This document shows positions 43,574 through 54,366 of a stretch of DNA of 64,000 nucleotides, one piece after another (the first letter of the stretch is position 1; each line of letters starts with the position of its first letter). Origin of the DNA: Septoria linicola (Eukaryota; Ascomycota; Dothideomycetes; Mycosphaerellales; Mycosphaerellaceae); NCBI GenBank assembly GCA_024114885.1, contig CP099429.1, positions 806,001-870,000 on the forward strand, written 5' to 3'. Under the pieces are notes generated by a model. It saw only the letters and a list, made by a program, of their open reading frames with translations. It was not told where the DNA came from and ran no database searches. Both the position numbers and the translations under genes were made by a program.

Positions 43574-44518
43574 ACTGGAAGATTCCGGGTCTAGAAGAGC
43601 ATGATGAGTAAAAGATGGGCCTTGGTATTTGGTAGCTGTTATACTAAGGTCGTACAGGGTTGACAGTACTTCAGCCCTGGATCAGCATCCTTCAAGGTAC
43701 TTCACAAGTCCTGTCTATCGTTCAGCTGGAAGAAACCGCAGAATGCTTGCACTCGTGTCGTGTCGAAGCATACTTCAGCCCCATTCATCTGAGCTGACAC
43801 CCTACCTCATCAGCCGCACAAAATCAACCATTGCCTCATGAATCTATAGGCACATGCGACGTGGGAATAGTGTGATGTGGCCTTGAAGTCGTGCAACTTC
43901 ACGGAGACATCCTACTGGTTTCAGCCGTAGCTCCATCTCGAGGGAACCGGAGCCCTAGCACCAGGGCAGAATGGACTTTTCAGACAGCAGCACAACGCAG
44001 CACGCTGGTGTTGCTCTGGCATGCAGGTTTGTGTCTCCATCACATTGGATCTGGCTGCTCAGCCATTACTCTCACGGCACCTGAGAATGCAAGCCCGGAG
44101 TATTGTCGCCGGTGCACTTGCGCTGTCGCGACTGCAGCTGTCGCGCTGCTCGTCATGGATGAGGGACCGTGCGTTCTGGCACATAAGGGCTCGTTCGACA
44201 TTTGACGACCTCATCTGTTGTTGCTGTGAGGCTGTGTTCTACCGCATTGACGCGTCGACTAATGTGCTGTCTCGACTGCTGATGGCGGGTATCATCGCTC
44301 TGGCACAAGCAGTCAAGCGTGCATCATAGTCATGACGTCTTCGCATATATCGGTCGTCTCAAGATTTTCGTGTCTCATCACCATATGGCACAGCACAATA
44401 GGAGAAACGATGGAGTGGTGCCAACATTGTGCAAGTCCTTCTTGCCAAGTTCTCTTTCCCCCGCATTTCCCCGGTATGCTTTCATTAATATTATGTAACC
44501 TTGGAAGCACTAACTAAG
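43574..44518. other. Intergenic region, no gene recognised
   Basis: 945 bp between the start of the monooxygenase pseudogene and the stop of the MFS gene, both minus strand. Plus-strand frames up to about 100 codons exist (for example around 43891-44205) but show no domain, signal or biased composition. Confidence 0.4.
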
Positions 44519-46377
44519 TTAACTAGCCTCGGCAGCTCCCTCTACTCTGGTCTCTGCCACTGTCGCTTTTCTCGTGTGGCGTGGTTCGTCCATCCTAATG
44601 TTCGTGTCCGTGATCATTCGTCCTCGAAGCGCTGGTCGCCAACGCTTCTTCCTCGTCAGCTTGATCTCGTCCAAGAATACCGAAGATACCAATCCCAGTG
44701 CGCTCACTGCGGTCATAGTGTAGAAGATGGCTCTGAAAGAGTTGAGGTAGAGGTTTGATACCTGGTCCATCGTAATAGTGGGAACATCCAGCGGGCGCAA
44801 TTCGCTGATGAAGTTAATGGCGTTGGAGGCGTCCTGGAGTGATGCCAGAGGTCCGGCCAGCTCGACTGCAGCGTCCGAGACTGACTTCGAGAAGACGTTG
44901 TTGAAAATTGGCGAGCAGATTGCGAGTCCGACAAGTGCACCGAACATGCGGATGGTTATGAGATTTGCAGTCGCTAGGCCCTCGTCGTTCACGTCCTTAA
45001 CGCTTGTCTGGACGGGAAGCATGAGAATACGCAGCAAGGAGATGCCTTGACCCCAGAGGATGGGCAGTCCAGAGAGCATCGATTGCGAAGGCTTCGTGTT
45101 GAAAAAAGCGAGTAGACCAGTTCCTAGTGTTGCAATGACCCACGAGAATCGAGCAAGCCACACGTATCCGCCAAAGATTGGGACCAGCATCATCGATACA
45201 ACCGTGATCACCACGCTCAATATAAGTGTAGGTAGCAGGAAGACGGCTGAGGATATCGCTGTCTCCAGGGGTACAGCTTGATAGAATAACGGCAAGTATT
45301 GTAGCAGAGAAATGAGGATGATGCCGTGAACGAAGCCTCCTACGAGGGCTACATATCCCGTCTTAGTCTGGAATAGTCGAAGAGGAAGAACAGGCGACTC
45401 CGGTTTGGACTCGTACCAAAAAGGGCCGGCAAGAATCGAGACTCCCAGGAGCAGTGGGAGGAGAGTCTGCCAAGATTCCCATGGAAATGAAGAGCCTGCC
45501 CAACTGATCGATACGCAGAATAGCGTCATTCCGGCAATGATGAGCTGAATGCCAATCCTATTGAGTCGGCTCAGGTTGCTGCCGAGTGTCGCTCCGAGAG
45601 GGACAGTTCTTAGTCTCAGGAAGAAAACCAACAAGATGCCTCCGATCCCAAGCAGTGGTAAATTGATCCAGCCGATCCATCTCCAGGAGACATATGTCGA
45701 GAAGAGTGCGCCCACGAATGGACCCATAATGTTACCCACGGCCGTGGCAATTCCCATGAAGCCTATGTATTTCGAGCGTTCCTCCAGCGTAGTCATGTCG
45801 GCAAGAACGATGGTCACCAGAATGTCGATACCACCGCCGCCAAGACCTTGCAAAACACGTCCAGCGATGATCGTGCCCATTCTGCGCAACAGCGAAAACG
45901 ATTGATCCAATGAAGAAGAGGAATACCGATGCATTGAGAGGATGCTTTCGTCCGAACGCGTTGGAGACGCTGGCCCAGACCGGCTGCATGACAAGGCCGC
46001 ATAGACTGTAGCTCAGATTTGCCCAGAAAGCTTCTAGACTCGTCCCTTTGAGCTCGCCGGCGATGGCCTGCAGTCGAATTAGTACCCAGGAGCAACAACG
46101 CTCAAGAGATTTGCGGATTCACCGGAAGTGCAATGCTAAGGCAAGTTGCATCCATCTGGAAAACGAGAAGTCGCAACGAGAGTCCCGCGAAGGCGAGATG
46201 GAAAGACAGCGACTTTCTCGGCTTCGATGTCGGCTGAGTTGCATCTTCTTCATCGTTCTCGAGCGGTGCGATGCTCACTTGTTCTTGTGCAGTCGTTTTT
46301 GATGGACTCTCTCCGCCAGCGGCCTCAGCAGATTCAGACGCGCCACCGGCGCCATTCTCAGATGACTTATGGCCCAT
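44519..46377 (-). CDS. MFS drug-efflux-type transporter, one frame break
   Basis: ATG 46377 opens a hydrophilic Ser/Glu-rich N-terminus. An intron (46068-46122, GTGAAT donor, TACTAAT branch, CTGCAG acceptor) joins DATCLSIALP to AIAGELKGTSLEAFWANLSY. The rest matches the 14-span proton-antiporter MFS group used by fungi for toxin and drug export: SNAFGRKHPLNASVFLFF, GRVLQGLGGGGIDILVTI and IGPFVG-type NIMGPFVGALFSTYVSWRW. Exon 2 contains one frame shift at a GGG run (plus strand CCC at 45876-45878): VFAVAQNG must lose one base to continue as TIIAGRVLQGL. Apart from that the gene reads through to stop 44519. It is either a very young pseudogene or a homopolymer error. The substrate is unknown. 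Confidence 0.75.
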
Positions 46378-46955
46378 AGCGATTGGGTTGGTCGTCAGTG
46401 TTGTCTACGAACAGTGTTAAGCTTCGCTGGCGCCTGGAAGTCTTGGCGCACTAACAGCGCAAGGTCTGTTATCAGCCCATCACGAGAGCCATTGAGACGG
46501 GAATTGCGAAGTAGCGAAGCATGCGTCCCAAAAGCATCAGTGGGTCTATTCTCTGGTCATCAACATTTCCGACCAAGTCTCCATCGATGCGAACAATTCG
46601 CGGAAGTGCTACACAGCACTAATCGTACAGGATTCACGATCGAGCCTTGGATCCAGAGAGGGTAGAGACCTTCTAGCAGCCGAGAGGACTTATTCTTGCC
46701 ACTGCATCGCGGAACGAATAAGCTAGGAGGTATGCTGGAGGTTGTGCAATATCTTGTAACACGCTTCATCATTTCGAGCATTCGTAATTGCACCTGTGTT
46801 TTACCTTCATTACCACTCCTATTACATACCGCATGAGTATTCATCGTATGAATTGCTTCGCTAGAGATCTTCGAAGAGAGATACACAAATTTTGTGCGAT
46901 TGACTACTTCTTTAGCATACCTTAACTAGGGTTAGAAGGCTTCCCCACGTGACGA
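46378..46955. other. Upstream of MFS gene, edge of RIP block
   Basis: About 580 bp of normal-looking sequence holding the MFS promoter. The last CA and TG dinucleotides before the RIP block sit in CACGTGACG at about 46946-46954; beyond this the composition changes abruptly. Confidence 0.5.
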
Positions 46956-47249
46956 GTTTTCCTATATAACGAGGAATTTAAGCGACTTTCTATCTACTTC
47001 CAACACGTATAGTTTAACAACTATAGACTCTATTAATATAGTAATTAATAAACTAAACTCGTAGAGTCGTCTAAATATCGCTACTATTACTAGATTATAT
47101 AATATATACCTAGAGATACTATAGAGGAGGTAGAAATCCCTATAAGGTACTAAAGATAATTAGTATTAGAAGAATTAACTCTTAAACCTAGTATAGGAGT
47201 CTATATTTATTAAATATATAAATAAGCTAACTACTAGAGGTATTCCTTC

Positions 47250-47915
47250 TACCTCTATAATAGTTTATACCTTTACTACTACTATTATTAGTAGATAGCC
47301 TAGAAAGAACTAGGTAGGTAGTTTTCTTAGTAGGTATATAAAAGAGCTAGAATTACGTTATCTTCGACCTCTAGATAAAGAGAGGAAGAAGGCTAATAAC
47401 TATACTTTAATTAAGTTATTCTATAATACCTTAGGCTAGAAGATTAAGAGATACTCGATTACCCTATCTAATATATATAATATAGACGAGAAGAGAGCTA
47501 TAATTAGCTTTATATAGTAGATAAAGCGAATATTTACTAAGAGCTTAAAATAAGAAAAGAAATTAATTAGTAATATATAGGATAGTAATCGCGAGTAGAT
47601 TATAATCCTAGCCTATATCTACGTAGATAGTACTATACTTCTACCTATACTAATTTATAAAGTAGTTACTAGTAATTTATAAGACTCTTAGCTATAGGAT
47701 TTTAATAGTATAAAGTATATAGCTTTCTTTACTTCTTTACCTAATAGATAGACTAATAATAAGCTTAGATTAGTATAGCTAAAGGAGGTATTTAACTATT
47801 ATACTAAGGCTAAGGCTAGTAGAGACTAGCGGCTTCTAATCCTTAATAGCTATAGCTCTTATATAATACTAGAGTTCCTTAAATAGAGCCTAAATTATAG
47901 AATCCTAATTAGCGT
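47250..47915 (+). mobile_element. Fot1/pogo-type transposase relic, truncated
   Basis: Reading the plus strand and allowing for CA-to-TA and TG-to-TA changes, the sequence resembles a Tc1/mariner-superfamily transposase of the Fot1/pogo group. A stretch at 47467-47493 reads SNIYNIDEK, matching the family motif NxYNxDExG that holds the first catalytic Asp (47485-47487). About 350 bp on come AFFTSLPN and LKEVFNYYTKAKA-type sequence, and 47833-47853 reads LLILNSY, equivalent to the LLILDGH block with the second catalytic Asp changed to Asn. The copy stops near 47915, just before the expected PPHSTH-like motif, where the tandem units begin. It is inactive. Confidence 0.7.
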
Positions 47916-50648
47916 TAATAGATAATAACTACTCTAATACTAACCTCCTAGGTAGGTATAAGAGTAGTCGCTATAGAATAAGACCTATTTAGAGAGTAAT
48001 AGTCTTATAATATATATATTAACTAGTAGTAACGAGCTTAAACTAGTAGTCCTAGGACTAAGAGCCTATACTAGGACTATAAGATATTAAATTAATTAAG
48101 TAGAGTAAATATTACTATCTTAGAAACGAGCTACTACCTTACTTTTATACTAAAGTTACTAAGTATAGTATATAGGTAGGCCTTTACCTTACTAATCCTC
48201 TCTTTCTTAGTATCTAACTAGATACCTAACTACCTATAGAGCCTTCTTAGAATTACTTAAAACTAGCTAGTTTTCTTATTAAAGTCTATTAAACTTTTAA
48301 TTAGAGGCCTATTAAATAGTTACCTTTTCTAATAATAACTACTAAAAATACTTTCTTAGATCTAATTATTATTTACTAGACGCTACTCTTCTACTATATT
48401 CTTAGAGATCTTTTTAGGAATAGTTTCTCTCTTCTTTAATATTAATACTTCTAAGTTACTATCTACGCTTATAAAGCTAGCTTCGCTAAATATATACTCT
48501 TTAATATCTATAGCTATAGTATAGGTAGTATCGAATTAAGCTTTAGCTATAGTCTACTATTTAGCTATATAGACCTTAAACTCCTTCTTACTTATACTAA
48601 AGAGCTTCTTTATCTCTATACTTACTACCTAATCCGCTTATAGAACTTAGCCTACTAAGATATTAGAAATTAGGCCTAGGCTAGTTAGAAGTATCTTAGT
48701 AGTAAAAGGCTTTATTACTCGTATAGGGTATATAGTACTTAAAGCTATAAAGAGTATTCGCTTACGATAGAGATATACGCTATAGACTATAGAAACGTTA
48801 ATACGATTACTATTAGGTAACTTATCTAATACTTAACTATTAGAGTAGGCTAGAAATACTATTAGAATTATACGATACTCGTTATCTATATAAGTATACT
48901 ACTAAGGGAGATAGAGGTACGAAACGACTAGCGAGCTCGTATTAGTATAAGGATTCTTCTAACTAAGATTAAGGTTAGCCTTTATATCGTTAGTAATTAC
49001 TAGAGCTATAGTCTCGACGAAGCCTATACTATAGCTTTACTTATTAGAGATAATACGCCTTACTAGCTACTTCGCTTCCTTAGAGTTAAAGAGCCTATTA
49101 CTAGCCGCGTTAGAGGTTAGTAAAAGTCGTCCTCTATCGCTAGTATCGTCTAGAGAGACTATAAACTAAACCTAATTAAGGCCTTTCTTCTTAAGTAGTA
49201 TATTCTTATTTAAAACGATATACTAGAAGCTATTAGAGTAGTTAGAACTAGCCTTATTATTAAAGATATAAAAGGTAGTAGATAGGTAGGCTACGTATTT
49301 AATAGTCGTATATAGAGTAGTAACTAGCTAATATAGCTATAGTAGAGAATACTAGCGAAGAAGCTATTAGAATAGCGAGTACTATATACTATAAGACTAA
49401 CTATACTAACTAATAGCTATATTATACTATCGATATACTATAAACTCCTACTATATAGCTTCGAGTAAAGAGTCTAGGATCTAAAATAGGCCTCTAGTAG
49501 AAGGAGAATAAAAGAGGAAACTATAATTAGTCTAGGTACTCTTATTACTATCGTAGTCTAAGAGCTCCTAAGCCTTCTAATAGACGTTAGAAGTAACTTT
49601 TAAGTCTACTTTAGTCGTAGAGAACTAAAAGAGTCCGAGATAGCTTCTACCTACCTTATATATTAGAGCGTTAATATCGTTCTCTAGTTTCTAAGTATTA
49701 ATACTTTTCTTACTACGACGAGTACGTTCTATAGGCTTAAAAAAGAAAGTATTCGCTTCTAGCTTAAACTACGTCTAGTTTTAAGTATTCTAGGCGATAA
49801 GGGCTTAGAGATTAGCTATACTACCTATCTAAATAATACGCTAGTAGAGAGTATACGTTACTTTAGCCGTCTTTAGTAGCTTTAAACTTATAGTATTACC
49901 TATCTTAGTCGTATATTCTTTATAAAGAGGCTAGCTAAGATACGAAAGAATATTAATTAAAGCGTAGCTTTTAGCTACCTTCTTCTTCTTCTAGATATTA
50001 TCGACTTCTTTAAAAGCTCTACTAACGATTATATAGTAGTAGACTTTAGAGGTAATACTATCTTTTATATAAGCCTAGTAATATAGATTAGGCTCCGAGT
50101 CGCTCTCTAGCTTAATTCTACTATTATCTTCTAGTACGATTAGCGATAAGTATTATAGACCTAGTAGTAGCTTCGTCGTAGGTAATACTTAGTCTTATAT
50201 AGGATCGCTATAGCCTAAAGCGCTTAGTATAGAAGAAGTCTCGATTAAGGTAATAATAAGTTCTCTAGCGCGAATTCTAGTAAGTCTCCTACTCTTATAA
50301 AAAATAGGCGTAGGCTTCTTTATAGAGCTTAGCGTTAACTTCTCTAACTAAGCTTTTAGCCTCTATATAGTACTAGGCGAGGTAGAATCTCTAGGACGAG
50401 GCTCTAGAGTTATAAGTAAGTTACTTTCTCTTTCTCTTTCTTAACTAGAGTTTCGAGTAGAACTAGATAAGAATAGGCTCTTAGGCGTAGAGGAGAAGGG
50501 TTATCTATTAGATCTTAGATTTCTAGAAGGAGGTAATAGTCTATAGGATATTAAGAGCTATCTCTCTACTATTAAGAATACGTAAGTCGGTTCTTTAAAG
50601 GTCTCTTCTTTATACTCTCTCTTAGTAAGCTTGACTATAAATCTATAC
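47916..50648 (-). repeat. Tandem unit A (2.73 kb), unidentified element
   Basis: First of two head-to-tail copies. It begins TAATAGATAATAACTACTCT and ends CTTGACTATAAATCTATAC. On the minus strand one frame stays almost open for long stretches, with stops mostly TAA or TAG as expected if Gln codons were hit by RIP. The readable residues do not match any transposase, reverse transcriptase or host protein I know. The orientation is inferred only from that frame. Confidence 0.75.
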
Positions 50649-53376
50649 TAATAGATAATAACTACTCTAATACTAACTTTCTAGATAGGTATAAGAGTAG
50701 CTATTATAGAACAAGACCTATTTAGATAGTAATAGTCTTATAATACGTATATTAACTAGTAGTAACGAGCTTAAACTAGTAGCCCTAGGACTAAGAGCCT
50801 TATACTAGAACCGTAGGATATTAAATTAATTAAGTAGAGTAAATATTACTATCTTAGAAACGAGCTACTACCTTACTTTTATACTAAAGTTACTAAGTAT
50901 AGTATATAGGTAGGCCTTTACCTTACTAATCCTCTCTTTCTTAGTATCTAACTAGATACCTAACTACCTATAAAGCTTTCTTAGAATTACTTAAAACTAG
51001 CTAATTTTCCTATTAAAGTCTATTAAACTTTTAATTAGAGGCCTATTAAATAGTTACCTTTTCTAATAATAACTACTAAAAATACTTTCTTAGATCCGAT
51101 TATTATTTACTAGACGCTACTCTTCTACTATATTCTTAGAGATCTTCTTAGGAATAGCCTCTCTCTTCTTCGATACTAATACTTCTAAGTTACTATCCGC
51201 GCTTATAAAGCTAGCTTCGCTAAATATATACTCCTTAATATCTATAGCTATAGCGTAGATAGTATCGAATTAAGCTTTAGCTATAGTCTACTATTTAGCT
51301 ATAGAGACCTTAAACTCTTTCTTACTTATACTAAAGAGCTTCTTTATCTCTATACTTACTACCTAATCTACTTATAGAACTCGGCCTACTAAAGTATTAG
51401 AAATTAGGCCTAAGCTAGTTAGAAGTACCTTAGTAGTAAAGGGTTTTATTACTCGTATAGAGTATATAGTACCTAAAGCTATAAAGAGTATTCGCTCGTA
51501 ATAGAGATATACGCTATAGACTATAGAAACGTTAATACGATTACTATTAAGTAACTTATCTAATACTTAACTCTTAGAGTAGGCTAGAAATACTATTAGA
51601 ATTATATAATACTCTTCGTCTATACGAGTATACTACTAAGGGAGATAGGGGTACGAAATAACTAGCGAGCCTACTTTAGTATAAGGATTCTTCTAACTAA
51701 GATTAAGGTTAGCTTTTATATCGTTAGTAACTACTAGAGCTATAGTCTCGACGAAGCTTATACTATAGCTTTACTTATTAGAGATAATACGCCTTACTAG
51801 CTACTTCGCCTTCTTAAGGTTAAAGAGCCTATTACTAACTACGTTAGAGGTTAGTAAAAGTCGTCCTCTATCGCTAGTATCGTCTAGAGAGATTATAAAC
51901 TAAACCTAATTAAGGCCCTTCTTCTTAAGTAGTATATTCTTATTTAAGATAATATACTAGAAGCCGTTAGAGTAGTTAGAACTAGCCTTATTATCGAAGA
52001 TATAAAAGGTAGTAGATAGGTAGGCTACGTATTTAATAGTCGTATATAGAGTAGTAACTAGCTAATATAGCTATAGTAGAGGATACTAGTAAAGAAGCTA
52101 TTAGGATAGCGAGTACTATATACTACGAGACTAACTATACTAACTAATAGCTATATTATACTATCGATATACTATAAACTCCTACTATATAGCTTTAAGT
52201 AAAGAGTCTAGAATCTAGAATAGGCCTCTAGTAGAAGAAGAATAAAAGAGGAAGCTATAGTCGGTCTAGGTACTCTTATTACTATCGTAGTCTAAGAGCT
52301 CCTAAGCCTTCTAGTAGATATTAGAAGTAACCTTTAAGTCTACCTCGGTCGTAGAGAACTAAAAGGGTCCTAGATAGCTTCTATCTATCTTACGTATTAG
52401 AGTATTAATATCGTCTTCTAGTTCCTAAGTATTAGTACTTTTCTTACTATAACGAGTACGTCCTATAGGCTTAAAGAAGAAAGTATTTACTTCTAGCTTA
52501 AACTATATCTAGTTTTAAGTATTCTAGGTAATAAGAGCTTAGAGATCGGCTATACTACCTATCTAAATAATACGTTAGTAGAAGATATACGTTACTTTAG
52601 CCGTCTTTAGTAGTTTTAAATCTATAGTATTACCTATCTTAGCTATATATTCTTTATAAAGAGGCTAGCTAAGGTATAAAAGAATATTAATTAAAGCGTA
52701 GCTCTTAGTTACTTTCTTCTTCTTCTAGATATTATCGACTTCTTTAAAAGCTTCGCTAACGATTATATAGTAGTAGACTTTAGAGGTAATACTATTCTTT
52801 ATATAAGTCTAGTAACGTAGATTAGGCTCTAAGTCGCTCTCTAGCTTAATTCTACTATTACCTTCTAGTACGATTAGCGATAGGCGTTATAGACCTAGTA
52901 GTAGCTCTATTATAGGTAATACTTAGTCTTATATAGAATTACTATTACTTAAAGCGCTTAGTATAAGAGAAGTCTCGATCGAGGTAATAATAGTTTCTCT
53001 AGCGTAAATTCTAGTAAGCCTCTCGCTCTTATAAAGGACGAGCGTAGGCTTCTTCGTAAAGCTTAGCGTTAACTTCTCTAACTAAGCTTTTAGCCTCTAT
53101 ATAGTACTAGGCGATATAGAATCTCTAGGACGAGGCTCTAGAGTCGTAAGTAGGCTACCTTCTTCTTCTTAACTAGAGTTTCGAATAGGACTAGATAAGG
53201 ATAGGTCCTTAGGCGTAGAGGAAGAGAGACGTCTATTAGGTCTTAGGTTTCTAGAAAGAGGTAATAGTCTATAGGATATTAAGAGCTATCTCTCTACTAC
53301 TAGGAATATATAAGTTAGTTCTTCGAAGATCTCTTTTTTACGCTCTCTCTTAGTAAGCTTAACTATAAATCTATAC
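50649..53376 (-). repeat. Tandem unit B (2.73 kb), second copy
   Basis: A collinear second copy, offset by about 2,730 bp from unit A across its whole length. The differences I sampled are mostly C/T or G/A, with few or no indels. Both copies share the bulk of their TA-converted sites, so much of the RIP happened before the duplication or both copies were saturated alike, with further transitions added afterwards. Confidence 0.8.
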
Positions 53377-54089
53377 TAATTAAGTTTATAGCTCGCCTCT
53401 AGGCGCGCTTCTCTTATCTTATAGCTAAATATATTAATTTACGAGAGCTCTACCTTAAACTTGTTCTAGTAGCGTCTTTTATCTAAGTTTATATTAATAA
53501 AGCTTAAGCTTTACGAGCTAGGAGTCTTCTTACTTCTATATAGCTAAAAATACTAGCTACGAGAGAATATATTCGCTATCTATTAGTAGAAACGGTCCTA
53601 CTTTTACTATACTAAGAAAACCTAGTCTTTAGGCTCGCTTTCTTTAAAGACACCTTTATACTTATTTAACTATTAACGAAGGTTCCTAAGTATCTCTTTA
53701 TTATATAAGACTTAGTTAAGGAAAAGGAAATTCTACTTATACCTAAACTCTATATATAGCTACTACTAGATTAAGTTTCTCTCCTTTACTAAGTCTTAGC
53801 CTTCTTAGCGTATCTTCTTTATATTATCGCGCTTTATACTCTACGCGTTAAGATACTTTAGTAAAATCTTAGCTAAGAGGCGTTTAAAGAAGTTAAATAT
53901 ACTAATCTTTATTCTATCGTTTACTTTCTCGACTTACTTAAGTACTAAGTCGATACTCTCTTCTTATTCTTATAGTATCTCTAGCGATAGAATAGCTTTA
54001 GTAGCGTTATTAAGATTCGTTACTCTAGTAAGAGATCTACTTAAAGGCTAGAAGCTAACGATAGAGCCTTCGCGATTAATACGAGCGAG
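53377..54089. other. RIP-mutated sequence, unassigned
   Basis: Follows tandem unit B and is cut at its right end by the Copia insertion at 54090. The minus strand carries semi-open stretches similar in character to those of the tandem units. No family recognised. It probably continues beyond the Copia element at 60387. Confidence 0.4.
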
Positions 54090-54366
54090 TATTAAAAGTA
54101 GAGAGCGTATTATATACTATATAATATCTAGAAGGGTATAGCGTAGTAAAGAAGAATAAGAGATTAATCTTAAACTAACTTATATATATAGTATAGTAGT
54201 AATATACTAGGAACTAAATATAAAGTTAATTAAGTTAGTTATCTAAGAAGAGAAGAAAGAGAAGTAAGATATACCTCTTACTAAGCCTTAGGTAGATACC
54301 TTAGGTATCTAGAACTATACTTAGATATCTATATCTCGACTAACTATCTAGGATATATTCTTAATA
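54090..54366 (-). repeat. Copia LTR, left copy (3' LTR)
   Basis: 277 bp, from TATTAAAAG to TTCTTAATA. The 5-bp terminal inverted ends TATTA/TAATA are exactly what the canonical TGTTG/CAACA would become after CA-to-TA mutation on both strands. Nearly identical to 60110-60386, with differences such as GCG/GTA and CGA/AGA. Confidence 0.92.

Noticed and set aside
43891..44329. Overlapping plus-strand frames of about 100 codons
   Set aside because: Codon use and composition are unremarkable, there is no start context and no homology is recognisable.
1420..46377. All frame breaks being sequencing errors
   Set aside because: In-frame stops by substitution, a sizeable deletion in the OPT gene, and the clean state of all housekeeping genes do not fit. 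It stays possible for the single homopolymer shifts at 12836-12839 and 45876-45878.
1..46955. tRNA, rRNA or CRISPR-like arrays
   Set aside because: I looked for T-loop motifs, clover-leaf arms and regularly spaced short repeats and found none convincing. A covariance-model scan could not be run.
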